Below, piece by piece: positions 30,600 to 41,900 of a DNA stretch of 64,000 nt. The DNA lies in NCBI RefSeq assembly GCF_037325665.1, contig NC_090258.1, positions 32,953,281-33,017,280 on the forward strand. The letters are read 5' to 3'. The first letter of the stretch is position 1. Each line of letters opens with the position of its first letter. The position numbers and the translations under genes are program-made. The notes beneath the pieces are model-generated. The model made no database searches. It saw only the letters and a list, made by a program, of their open reading frames with translations, and was not told the DNA's origin. The DNA comes from Littorina saxatilis (Eukaryota > Mollusca > Gastropoda > Littorinimorpha > Littorinidae).

Positions 30600-31315
30600 C
30601 AAACAGTTAGTATAATGCACGCTCTTCCTGTATTCGTCTTTAAATTCTGCAAGACTGAAGCGAAAGAGGTCTGTCTCAGTTTTGTCGTCAGTTTACACAC
30701 GCACAACGAACAACACATGCACAGGCCCGGGGGAAGCTCTCCTTTCTTATGTCCGACCATAGACGTATACATGTAGTTTACATGTTTATTAGTCATCTAT
30801 TTGATTGATTACGTGTATGATATGACGGAGAGTCGCATCGGTTTGATGCCGTGAACCCAACCGTGGCTGTGGCTGTCGTTTGAAGTAGCCTACTTCTTTA
30901 TAAAGATTCATTTACATTCTACTTCTGACCAAGGCATGTTTGGTACCTACTGAATCCTTGTTGCGTGTAGTTTTACGTGGCACGTTGCCCAAAGTTGTAT
31001 TCTTGAGGAGCATAAAATAAAACGTGTTACAAAGTTATCTCAAAACTCTGCAGTGACTGCTCGCGCAGCAGGTCAGCTAATTATAGCACGCAGCCTCCAC
31101 AGACAGCTTTCGAGCCGAGACCATATGACTCGCCGCTCCTGCGGCTCGTCAAAAACTGCACGCACTGCAGTGTTTTCAGTCACGAGAATAAAACAGCTTC
31201 GTCAATCCACGCGGCAAGGAAGTCGCTCAAATTTTGCGTGCAACACGAAGTAAACAGACATGCAAGAATAGCGACGGGTTCAAGTTAAGGTCGCTCCACG
31301 ACTCAAATTCCTGCC
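30600..31315. other. Spacer, no gene seen
   Basis: No coding signal or recognised repeat; sequence is mixed in composition with a short GC-rich patch at 31,115-31,145. Confidence 0.5.
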
Positions 31316-31319
31316 GATG

Positions 31320-31515
31320 TTCGCCTTTAAGTTGTGTTGGGAAGGTAATGGAGCGCTGTGTTCACAGCCATGTTTACACCTTTTTACAGTGAAATAATAT
31401 ATTAACACCTGCACAGTCAGGATTTATTTCTGGTGATTCTGTCATCTGTCAACTAGCTTCTATTAATGACGAGTTTTGTGTAAATTACGATACGGGAATT
31501 ACCACTCAAGCTGTT
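31320..31515 (+). mobile_element. LINE reverse transcriptase fragment, 5' part
   Basis: Reads VMERCVHSHVYTFL, then NNILTPAQSGFISGDSV and on to DTGITTQAVF, the RT segment before the first catalytic Asp in Jockey/CR1-like LINEs. It carries one in-frame stop. It continues at 34,112 after an interruption by nested F1 repeats. Confidence 0.75.
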
Positions 31516-33786
31516 TTTACATTTAGTCAAGTTTTGACTAAATGTTTTAACGTAGAGGGGGGAATCGAGACGAGGGTCGTGGTGTATGTGCGTGCGTGTG
31601 TGTGTGCGTGTGTGTGTGTGTGTGTGTGTCTGTGTGTGTGTGTAGAGCGATTCAGACTAAACTACTGGACCGATCTTTATGAAATTTGACATGAGAGTTC
31701 CTGGGTATGAAATCCCCGAACGTTTTTTTCATTTTTTTGATAAATGTCTTTGATGACGTCATATCCGGCTTTTCGTGAAAGTTGAGGCGGCACTGTCACG
31801 CCCTCATTTTTCAACCAAATTGGTTGAAATTTTGGTCAAGTAATCTTCGACGAAGGCCGGACTTCGGTATTGCATTTCAGCTTGGTGGCTTAAAAATTAA
31901 TTAATGACTTTGGTCATTAAAAATCGGAAAATTGTAAAAAAAAATAAAAATTTATAAAACGATCCAAATTTACGTTCATCTTATTCTCCATCATTTTCTG
32001 ATTCCAAAAACATATAAATATGTTATATTTGGATTAAAAACAAGCTCTGAAAATTAAATATATAAAAATTATTATCAAAATTAAATTGTCGAAATCAATT
32101 TAAAAACACTTTCATCTTATTCCTTGTCGGTTCCTGATTCCAAAAACATATAGATATGATATGTTTGGATTAAAAACACGCTCAGAAAGTTAAAACAAGT
32201 CGCGTAAGGCGAAAATACAATATTTAGTCAAGTAGCTGTCGAACTCACAGAATGAAACTGAACGCAATGCCATTTTTCAGCAAGACCGTATACTCGTAGC
32301 ATCGTCAGTCCACCGCTCATGGTAAAGGCAGTGAAATTGACAAGAAGAGCGGGGTAGTAGTTGCGCTAAGAAGGATAGCACGCTTTTCTGTACCTCTCTT
32401 TGTTTTAACTTTCTGAGCGTGTTTTTAATCCAAACATATCATATCTATATGTTTTTGGAATCAGGAACCGACAAGGAATAAGATGAAAGTGTTTTTAAAT
32501 TGATTTCGACAATTTAATTTTGATAATAATTTTTATATATTTAATTTTCAGAGCTTGTTTTTAATCCGAATATAACATATTTATATGTTTTTGGAATCAG
32601 AAAATGATGGAGAATAAGATAAACGTAAATTTGGATCGTTTTATAAATTTTTATTTTTATTTACAATTTTCAGATTTTTAATGACCAAAGTCATTAATTA
32701 ATTTTTAAGCCACCACGCTGAAATGCAATACCGAAGTCCGGGCTTCGTCGAAGATTACTTGACCAAAATTTCAACCAATTTGGTTGAAAAATGAGGGCGT
32801 GACAGTGCCGCCTCAACTTTCACGAAAAGCCGGATATGACGTCATCAAAGACATTTATCAAAAAAATGAAAAAAACGTTCGGGGATTTCATACCCAGGAA
32901 CTCTCATGTCAAATTTCATAAAGATCGGTCCAGTAGTTTAGTCTGAATCGCTCTACACACACACACACACACGCACACACGCACACACGCACATACACCA
33001 CGACCCTCGTTTCGATTCCCTTTCGATGTTAAAATATTTAGTCAAAACTTGACTAAATATAACAAGTCGCGTAAGGCGAAAATACAATATTTAGTTAAGT
33101 AGCTGCCATTTTTCAGCAAGACCGTATACTCGTAGCATCGTCAGTCCACCGCTCATGGCAAAGGCAGTGAAATTGACAAGAAGAGCGGGGTAGTAGTTGC
33201 GCTAAGAAGGATAGCACGCTTTTCTGTACCTCTCTTTGTTTTAACTTTCTGAGCGTGTTTTTAATCCAAACATATCATATCTATATGTTTTTGGAATCAG
33301 GAACCGACAAGGAATAAGATGAAAGTGTTTTTAAATTGATTTCGACAATTTAATTTTGATAATAATTTTTATATATTTAATTTTCAGAGCTTGTTTTTAA
33401 TCCGAATATAACATATTTATATGTTTTTGAAATCAGCAAATGATGGAGAATAAGATAAACGTAAATTTGGATCGTTTTATAAATTTTTATTTTTTTTTTA
33501 CAATTTTCAGATTTTTAATGACCAAAGTCATTAATTAATTTTTAAGCCACCAAGCTGAAATGCAATACCGAACCCCGGGCTTCGTCGAAGATTACTTGAC
33601 CAAAATTTCAACCAATTTGGTTGAAAAATGAGGGCGTGACAGTGCCGCCTCAACTTTCACGAAAAGCCGGATATGACGTTATCAAAGACATTTATCAAAA
33701 AAATGAAAAAAACGTTCGGGGATTTCATACCCAGGAACTCTCATGTCAAATTTCATAAAGATCGGTCCAGTAGTTTAGTCTGAATC

Positions 33787-33841
<55 letters not shown>

Positions 33842-34111
33842 CACGACCCTCGTTTCGATTCCCCCTCGATGTTAAAATATTTAGTCAAAACTTGACTAAA
33901 TATAACAAAGAGAGGTACAGAAAAGCGTGCTATCCTTCTTAGCGCAACTACTACCCCGCTCTTCTTGTCAATTTCACTGCCTTTGCCATGAGCGGTGGAC
34001 TGACGATGCTACGAGTATACTTGCTGAAAAATGGCATTGCGTTCAGTTTCATTCTGTGAGTTCGACAGCTACTTGACTAAATATTGTATTTTCGCCTTAC
34101 GCGACTTGTTT
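31516..34111. mobile_element. Nested block of three F1 repeats inside a LINE
   Basis: A minus-orientation F1 copy (31,516-32,192 plus 33,905-34,111) is split by two plus-orientation copies joined head to tail (32,193-33,062 and 33,063-33,904). The broken host copy rejoins as GTTAAAAC|AAAGAGAGGT, matching the intact copy at 63,695. The second tandem copy lacks about 50 bp near its start. The CA microsatellites differ in length between copies. Confidence 0.85.
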
Positions 34112-34445
34112 GTGATGTGTCTAAGGCAATTGAATAAGTCTGGCACAAAGGGTTAATATACAAACTGGAACTAGTAGGAATTAGAGGACAATTGTTGTTA
34201 TGGTTTCACGATTATTTAATAAATCGCCATCAGGCTGTTATTATTAATGGTGCTAAGTCTGCATTAAAATGTATCCCGGCAGGTGTTCCACAGGGTTCTG
34301 TTCTTGGCCCATTGTTATTTTTGATATATATTAACGACATTGTGAATGATACTGAATCTGTTATAAAGTTGTTTGCTGATGACACGAGCATGTCCATGTT
34401 TTTAGAAGATCCAAACATGGTCGTTAATTTGATGTCGACAGCTTC
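34112..34445 (+). mobile_element. LINE reverse transcriptase fragment, 3' part
   Basis: Codes VWHKGLIYKLELVGIRGQLL, then IPAGVPQGSVLGPLLFLIYI and VIKLFADDTSMSMF: the VPQGS and FADD catalytic boxes of a Jockey/CR1-type non-LTR RT. It is cut off at 34,446 by an F2 repeat. Confidence 0.85.
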
Positions 34446-35075
34446 TATATATATATATATACGACTAGTGTCTGTGTCTGTGTGTCTGTCTGTGCGCGAT
34501 GCACGGCCAAAGTTCTCGATGGATCTGCTTCAAATTTGGTGGGCTTATTCAGAAAGACCCCGGACACAACCTCATCGATGAGATATTTCAACACGTGCTC
34601 TCAGCGCGCAGCGCTGAACCGATTTTGGTTCCACCTGAGCTACCCGGGCCCCCATACCGACACACCAAAGCCAAAGTTCTCGGTGGATCTTTTTCAAATT
34701 TGGACACCGTATTCAGCTACACCCCGGACACAATATCATCGATGAGATATTTCAACAAGTGCTCTCAGCGCGCAGCGCTGAACCGATTTTGGTTTTTCTG
34801 TTCATTTCACCATTCCCAGTAACTCTTCCTTATCTTCTCCAGTGTTTTGCGTTTATCTCCCTTCCTTCGTGTGGCTTCAATCCATATTCCCGTTTCTACG
34901 TTACTATTTTTAGAATGTCACTGCGCTGTCCAGAACGCTTCCCTTGCACCCGTAAGTTGTTCTTACTGTCAAAGTGAAAAGGTCGAATCAATTTATAGCC
35001 ACGCGAAAAATACACTGTCACCTATCTCTATATATTTATAGATATAGATATACATATATATATATACAGCTTCTC

Positions 35076-35107
<32 letters not shown>

Positions 35108-35338
35108 GGCAACACCTGTGGATTATAGAGTTCTGTTTGTGATGGAGTCTAGCGGCTTTTCTCTGTCTGTATGTTCTGGCATTAGAGAAGCCACAACAGA
35201 TAATATAGGGCTAAGAAATAAGCTCTAAAATTCTCAATCCCGTTTGACAGGACTTCGCCTTCAAAGGTGAATGTGGTGAACCGCCACGCTGTCTGTCTCT
35301 GTCTCGCGATTCACCCCGGCGAAGCCGGGTATTTCTCT
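34446..35338 (+). mobile_element. Repeat family F2, full-length copy
   Basis: Starts (TA)nCGACTAGTGTCTG, has two CAGCGCGCAGCGCTGAACCG cores about 190 bp apart, GAAAAATACACTGTCACCTA, a GT run and the distal GGCGAAGCCGGGTATTTCTC end. It is inserted in a TA run within the LINE. No ORF. Confidence 0.8.
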
Positions 35339-35380
35339 AGTGACTAAATATTTTTATATCGCTTCACGCGACTTGTTTCT
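35339..35380 (-). repeat. Solo end of an F1 repeat
   Basis: TGACTAAATATTTTTATATC then GCTTCACGCGACTTGT, only the outermost 40 bp of F1 next to the F2 end. Confidence 0.55.
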
Positions 35381-35670
35381 TCTTCTCCATCAAAGCATAT
35401 GTTGTTCAGCGGTTCACGTATGCAGTACACTTGGTAAAAAGAGTATTTTATGTGCCGATCGACTGATTTGTGTTTTTTTGTCAATTCATTATTCTCTAAA
35501 CTGTAAGTGCTGGAATGTACATGATCGTTTTCTTTCACACCACATGCATTCACATATTGTTCTTGCAACATTTTGCGAAATGATTCTCTCCGCACAGTCG
35601 CCACTTCTTCCCGAAAGTGGAACAATGTTGTTTTCCTTTTCTATGCTCCGAATCCCAATAATCACATTTA

Positions 35671-36764
35671 TGACGGCTTACTAGTGCCAAAACCTAGGGT
35701 TACCATTTTCACGTGAAAATTAGTAATTAACAGTGTTAATTACTAATTTTCATTTTTGCCTCGTTTTCGGTCACAGTAGTCGGACTTTAAGAGTCCGCAC
35801 CGAGAGGCTTCAACGTCCGGCAAACATCACTCTCACACTATTTCTGAAATATCTTTTCATAGAAGACCTTATCGAGCAAGTTATCCGACGGGAAGATGCA
35901 TGTCACAGTTTTCTGCAATAGCGTTTTCCATAACGTTGTTTTGGGTATCTTAGAAAAGAATAATCGACCCCGAAAACTTTCGAATCGAAGGTGTTCGTAG
36001 CAGACGGACTTTTGATCGGCTGTGGTCTCACACTTTCACAGATATCTTTCAATATAATTCCTTATTCGACAAGTTGTCGGGCAGACAGCCGTACCTCATA
36101 TTTGTTTCCACTACCACACTCATAAATTTGCTTTGTAGTGTATTAGTGAAGGACAATCGATCCGAAAATGTGCGCACCCGCCAACCACCAACCCAGGCGG
36201 GTTATCCAGATCCAGATCCAGATCCAGGAAAAATGGCGGCCGGCCGGACATGTGCTAAAGGTCCGACTAGCAGACGGATCTCTTCGGTCGAGACTCACAC
36301 ACTTTCACAAATATCTTTCGATAGAATTCGTTATTGAACAAGTTGTCGGACAGACAATTATATGTCACGGTTATCTACACATGCGCTCAGCTCTTATTGT
36401 TAATTTGCATCGGATTAAAGAACTATGGACCAGAAAAGTTTCGAATCGAAGGACTGTTTCGCTCTGGCCGGTGTAACAGTCGCGCATGCGCATTGAGCCC
36501 CCACAGTCACGAGGCCGGCACATCAAAATTAGTAACGCGTGAAAATTACTAATTTTTAGTTATTGCGCTAGTAAGCCGTCAGGAAGCGAGCCAAAACTGA
36601 AAATTAGACATTAACACTTGAAAATTAGTTATTAACACGTGAAAATTAGTAATTAACACATGAAAATTAGTAATTTTCACGTCATAATTGTAATTTTCTC
36701 GTGAAAATTAGTAACTTTTACGGGTTAGTTACTAATTTTTTGTTTTGGCGCTAGTAAGCCGTCA
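35671..36764. mobile_element. 1.1-kb TA-flanked TIR element with GTGAAAATTAGTAATT subterminal repeats
   Basis: Ends TGACGGCTTACTAGTGCCAA and the inverse of TTGGCGCTAGTAAGCCGTCA, bordered by TA. Subterminal GTGAAAATTAGTAATTAACA units repeat at both ends. The interior is about three diverged units, each with ACTTTCACAAATATCTTTCG, then AAGTTGTCGGACAGACA (near 35,826, 36,031 and 36,297). No transposase, so non-autonomous. Confidence 0.75.
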
Positions 36765-36769
36765 TACAC

Positions 36770-37370
36770 ATTGACCCGGTTTTTGTTCCGATCGCGACCC
36801 TTTCTTCCGGGAACCCGGGCTCACTGCCGCCACTGGTCTGAGTGTTGACTGGATTCGATGAACGTCTTTATAAACCACGCACACAAACACCCTTACTTAG
36901 TCAAAGGAAATCACCGCCACTCGACAAGTTTCAAGTTTTATTTACTTCCAATAAAACCCCGTGAGGGTACATGGAAAATTAAAAAACACAATAAAAACAC
37001 ATTTCATTCAACACCAAATAAAAGGAACTAAAACAAAAAGAAATCAGACGCTTCCTACTAGACGAGATAACCACGGTCAGCGAGGCGACCGATTGCACGG
37101 CAGATGCGGACACAGCCATCCGAACATCAAAAGATTTCCCGGCAGCATCATGCCGTTAGCGACTGTTGTCCCGTAAGTTTAAACCCGTCACGTGACTTTG
37201 GCGGGTCGAAACAAGGTCACAAACAGCGCCACCATGCGGCCAAATGCCGCTAAAACCTTTCCCTGCATACTCGTAAAACACGGCCACAGAAACTGAGAGA
37301 GAGAGACAGACTGAGAGACAGACAGACAAGTAGACAGGCAGACAAACACGAGGAGAGACAGACAGAGAAA
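36770..37370. other. Spacer, no gene seen
   Basis: Mixed sequence with a GACA-rich patch at 37,290-37,370; no coding signal. Confidence 0.5.
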
Positions 37371-37372
37371 TT

Positions 37373-37735
37373 TTTAGAATAGAACAGTTTTGATGCCGGT
37401 GCAATGACGCATTATGTTATGCATATTGGGTACAAAATAAAAAATAAAGTATTAAAAGGCAACTGGTTGCAAACGCTATTCAAAAACTCGGCAAAACTAG
37501 GAGATAAAAAAACATTGTACAGAACAGTTTCTTTGGTGTAATGACGCCGAATGTCACAAGTTGTGCATATTATGTAAAGGGAGGTGACTGGATGCAAACG
37601 GAAATCAAAAACTCGGCAAAACCGGTTCGAAAAAATAGTATAGAACAGTTTCTTTTGTACAATGACACCCTATGTTCTGCATATATGTAAGCGGCGGGGA
37701 AGTCAGTAACTGTTCGCAAACGGGCGTAGACAGAG
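37373..37735. repeat. Diverged tandem repeat, unit about 125 bp, three units
   Basis: Each unit has TAGAACAGTTT, TGCAATGACGC, ATGCATAT, GGTTGCAAACG and AAAAACTCGGCAAAAC in the same order. Confidence 0.7.
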
Positions 37736-38217
37736 AAAACAATGAGGAATATTAATTGTTGGTAGTTTCAGGCCTGAAAAATATTATTCCTGTACTGAAT
37801 ATTGTCACTTTCGGTTCAAAACAATGTTAGACAAATTCGGAGTGTTGATGCAATAGTGTTGCCGAAATTGTCAGGTTTATTTATTACGCAATCATTTTGC
37901 TTTGAAAGACACCATTTGCATTGCATCAACTTCAACCAATGGGCTGAACCCCGCCAGTATGACGTCACGACTGCTGGCACGTTCGTAAACAAACAGTAAA
38001 TAGGCGTTTTTTCACCAGAAATCGGCCCAACATACGTTATGCATGTACCTTTTACATGCAGCTGATTGACATGGAAGTAACTGTTGCAGTTATCTCCGGA
38101 ATATGTTGCTAAATGATAGCGAAAAACGGCCAAGATGGTGAAAAAGCACGGACAAGAAACGAGCAAGTGCTATTGCTCTGCGCATGCGTACAATGAATAT
38201 CGAACTGGGAACAGATA

Positions 38218-38327
38218 TAAGCGTGGGTCGATGACCGTGATACAACCAGAAGATATACAGATATTTCAGACTCAAAGACCTGACCATCCTACATACCCGG
38301 GACTTCATTTGAGTACGTTTATCACAC
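38218..38327 (+). promoter_or_regulatory. AOX: AOX-B 5' UTR and proximal upstream
   Basis: Conserved with copy A for about 110 nt and then abruptly unrelated at about 38,218, which marks the proximal breakpoint of the inverted duplication. Start context CACACATGG. Confidence 0.6.
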
Positions 38328-38525
38328 ATGGCTGCTTGCTTTTCGTTATCGAGACAGAGCACTTGTGCTCTTGGTCTCTTGCGTACATCGCCCAGTGCGT
38401 CGGCACTGAAATTGTCGTCTGCTCTGCGTGCATCTGCAGGCACCTTTCAGTTTCACGAACCGAGCCGGGATCTTTCAAGCATTCGACCTTTGTCTTTGAA
38501 ACCTCTCGCTGTTATTCAGCCACAG
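38328..38525 (+). CDS. AOX: AOX-B exon 1 (leader)
   Basis: 66 codons starting [20 protein letters not shown]; same leader type as A with a four-residue net deletion and a changed middle. Donor CAG|GTGAGT. Confidence 0.9.
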
Positions 38526-38907
38526 GTGAGTTTGAGCTTTATTTTGATGTTGTTTCAAGCGTGATTTACGGTTCCTGTATAAGGCACCGATTTTGATCTT
38601 TATTTAGACTTGGAAAAAATCACATGAACTTTCTGCGCTGGAGATGCAAAGACGAGTTGCCCAGAGCTGTTCGCCACGGGTCACCCGCAGTGCGAATGAC
38701 AGAAAGTCGTTTCTTAGGGCAGTGCAGGAAAGCGGTACTACTTCAGGGGCGGACGAGGGGGGGGGGGGGGGGGTGCACAGGGTGCACGTGCACCCCCCTC
38801 CAGCAAAAAAAAAAAAAAAAAATTTGGAAAGCTGATTCTATGACCATTTATAAGTTCAAATAGCACCAGATGGCACCATTTTGCTTCTTTGAGCCAACAT
38901 TTTTTTT

Positions 38908-38944
<37 letters not shown>

Positions 38945-41900
38945 TCCCCCGGACCCCCCTAGCAAATTCGGGCGCTTCGCGCCCATCATATTCACTTTCG
39001 ATTCAAAGTGCACCCCCCAAAGCAACTGATCCGCCCCTGTACTTCTCCGCCCGAAAACCTAAAAAAAAAAACACGAAAACCTCATCAGAAATAAGAAAAT
39101 TCGTCCTTAGATCGTGTTTTGTTACATAAGTGTTTGCAATCATGACTTATATTTGCAACTTTCACAGTTCATGGCTTTATTTTCGTGTTTGTGCGAGGAT
39201 TTACGAAGGAGCGGAAGCACTAATCACATGACGTCATCAATACTTGTGCTTTCGAGTAACAAGAGTTACCTCCATTGCATTGAAATTGTTGGATGATTTC
39301 GTCGATAATCCGGCTCTCAACACAAATATAAGGGTGCATGTAGCATGAATCAGGCTTACTTTTCACAGGCATGTCCAATACTTCACTTTGAAGATAGATT
39401 TAGTTAGAAAGCACGATTGCTGCGAGATATGAAAAAAGTTGTACTTCTTAAACTAGTAGACAATTCGGTCAGTGAAATCATCAGAGAGAATGTAGTTATG
39501 ATGGGAAATTTACCTGGGGTAGTCCCTGAACCTTGAAAAGCGGTGGATCCCTCGGGTCACGTCGAAAACCACGCCGAGAAGATCGAAACACGCTACACAG
39601 CATCGCAGTGTAAACACCTCCGCCATCTTAGATAACGCGGCGGGCGGTGGGCGAGCATGCTCGCCAAGTGCCGCTTCGCGAGCGCTTTCCTGCACTGCCC
39701 TAAGAAACGGTTTTTTGTCATTCGCACTGCGAGCGACCCGTGGCGAACCGCTCTGGGCAACTCGTTTCAGGAAAGCCACGCTCCCGAAGGACTCAGCGAG
39801 CGGCTTTGGCATATATGCTCGCCCACCGCGCGCTGCGTAATCCAAGATGGCGGCGGTGTTTACACTGCGATGCCGTGTAGCGTGTTGCGATCTCCTCAGC
39901 GTGGTTTTCGACGTAACCCGAGGGATCAAGGTTCAGGGACTACCCCAGGTAAATTTCCCATCATAACCACGTTCTCTCTGACGATTTCACTGACCGAATC
40001 GTCTACTAGTTTAAGAAGTACAACTTTTTTCATATCTCGCAGCAATCGTGCTTTCTTCGTCGCCTTCGTGAAGCGATTTGCCTCGTTGTGATCCCGTTGC
40101 ATAGACCAATCCAGAGCGACTTTTCTCTGAGTGGGCTATTGTGATTCTGAGCAACGCATTCTGATCGAAGCCCCATTGAATGAAGGGCATAAAGATATGA
40201 CGTATTGTTGGCCTTCATTTATCATCTCATGTCCTAGCTGTAAACACAGTGCTTAGTATGGCAGTTACTGTAGGGAATGAATGTACTGGTTTATGGTACG
40301 ACTCTTTCGACTCAGTCCAAGCCAGGATCGAGAGGGGGGTACTAAATGTTTTAACATAGAGGGGGAATCGAGACGAGGGTCGTGGTGTATGTGTGTGTGT
40401 GTCTGTCTGTCTGTCTGTGCGTGTGTGTGTGCAGAGCGATTCAGACTAAACTACTGGACCGATCTTTATGAAATTTGACATGAGAGTTCCTGGGTATGAT
40501 ATCCACACGACGTTTTTGAGTCACTTGAGAAAAAGTGACTCTATGTAATCGGTCAGTGTTAGTCTGTCCGGCCGGCCGGCCGTCCGGCCGGCCGTCCGTA
40601 GACACCACCTTAACATTGGACTTTTCTCGGAAACTATCAAAGCGATCGGGCTCATATTTTGTTTAGTCGTGACCTCCAATGACCTCTACACTTTAACGAT
40701 GGTTTCGTTGACCTTTGACCTTTTTCAAGGTCACAGGTCAGCGTCAAAGGAAAAATTAGACATTTTATATCTTTGACAAAGTTCATCGGATGTGATTGAA
40801 ACTTTGTAGGATTATTCTTTACATCAAAGTATTTACATCTGTAGCCTTTTACGAACGTTATCAGAAAAACAAGGGAGATAACTAGCCTTTTCTGTTCGGC
40901 AACACACAACTTAACGTTGGGCTTTTCTCGGAAACTATAAAAGTGACCGGGCTCAAATTTTATGTGAACGTGACTCATTGTGTTGTGAATAGCAATTTCT
41001 TCCTGTCCATCTGATGCCTCATATAATATTCAGAACTGCGAAAGTGACTCGATCGAGCGTTTGCTCTTCTTGTTTTTTCATTTTTTCGATAAATACCTTT
41101 AAATATCTTATTCCTTATAATCTAAACAACGAAGTGACTGTGGTAAGATGAACAAAGTTAAAAAACAAAGGAATACTGTACTCACCAATACAAGAACGAG
41201 ACAAGACGGTAATTCGTACCGTACAAGACGGTAATTCGTACCGTCTTGTCTCGTTCTTGTATTGGTGAGTACAGTATTCCTTTGTTTTTTAATCTTATTC
41301 CTTGTCGGTCCCTGATTCCAAAAACATATAGATATGATATGTTTGGATTAAAAACAAACTCAGTAAGCTAAAAAGAATAGACATACAGAAAAGCGTGTTA
41401 TCCTGCTCAGCGCGACCACTACCGCACTATTCTGCATGGCTTGTTGATTTCACTGCCTTTGCCACGAGCGGTGGACTGACAAAACTACGAGTACATATGT
41501 GGTCTTGGGGAAAAAAGCACTGCGTTCAGTTTCATTCTGTGAGTTCGACAGCTTGACTAAATGTTATTATTTTGCCTTACACGACTTGTTCTGTATGTTG
41601 CAGCTTGTTCGCAGTCTGACAACAAAGAAAGAAATTCAGGAGAACCTTAAAAAATTTGAGAAAGGCAACTTTGACACCGTGCCTGACCCAGACCATCTTC
41701 AGCATTTCAAGTTAGTTTTCTTATTGTTGTTTATTTTTCTTGCTTCTTTTTCTTGTCAATTTTGTCACACAGCTGCATTATAATGCTGAAACACTATAGT
41801 CAATGGCTGCTTTATAATGCTGAAACACTATAGTCAATGGCTGCTTTGTAATGCTGAAACACTATAGTCAATGGCTGCATTATAATGCTGAAACACTATA

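Larger units (their letters stand above)
40340..41590 (-). mobile_element. F1 repeat, interrupted, ending at the AOX-B exon 2 acceptor
   Basis: Outer parts 40,340-40,516 and 41,085-41,158 plus 41,293-41,590 match F1 in minus orientation. It is broken by an F4 element at 40,517-41,084 and by a foldback element at 41,159-41,292. Ends ACACGACTTGTT, 13 nt before the acceptor AG. Confidence 0.75.

Noticed and set aside
32196-33904. CRISPR-like or satellite array
   Set aside because: Two 0.85-kb transposon copies in tandem, not short repeats with spacers.
28537-38327. Shared bidirectional promoter for the two AOX genes
   Set aside because: The starts are 9.8 kb apart with transposons and another ORF between; each has its own conserved 5' flank.
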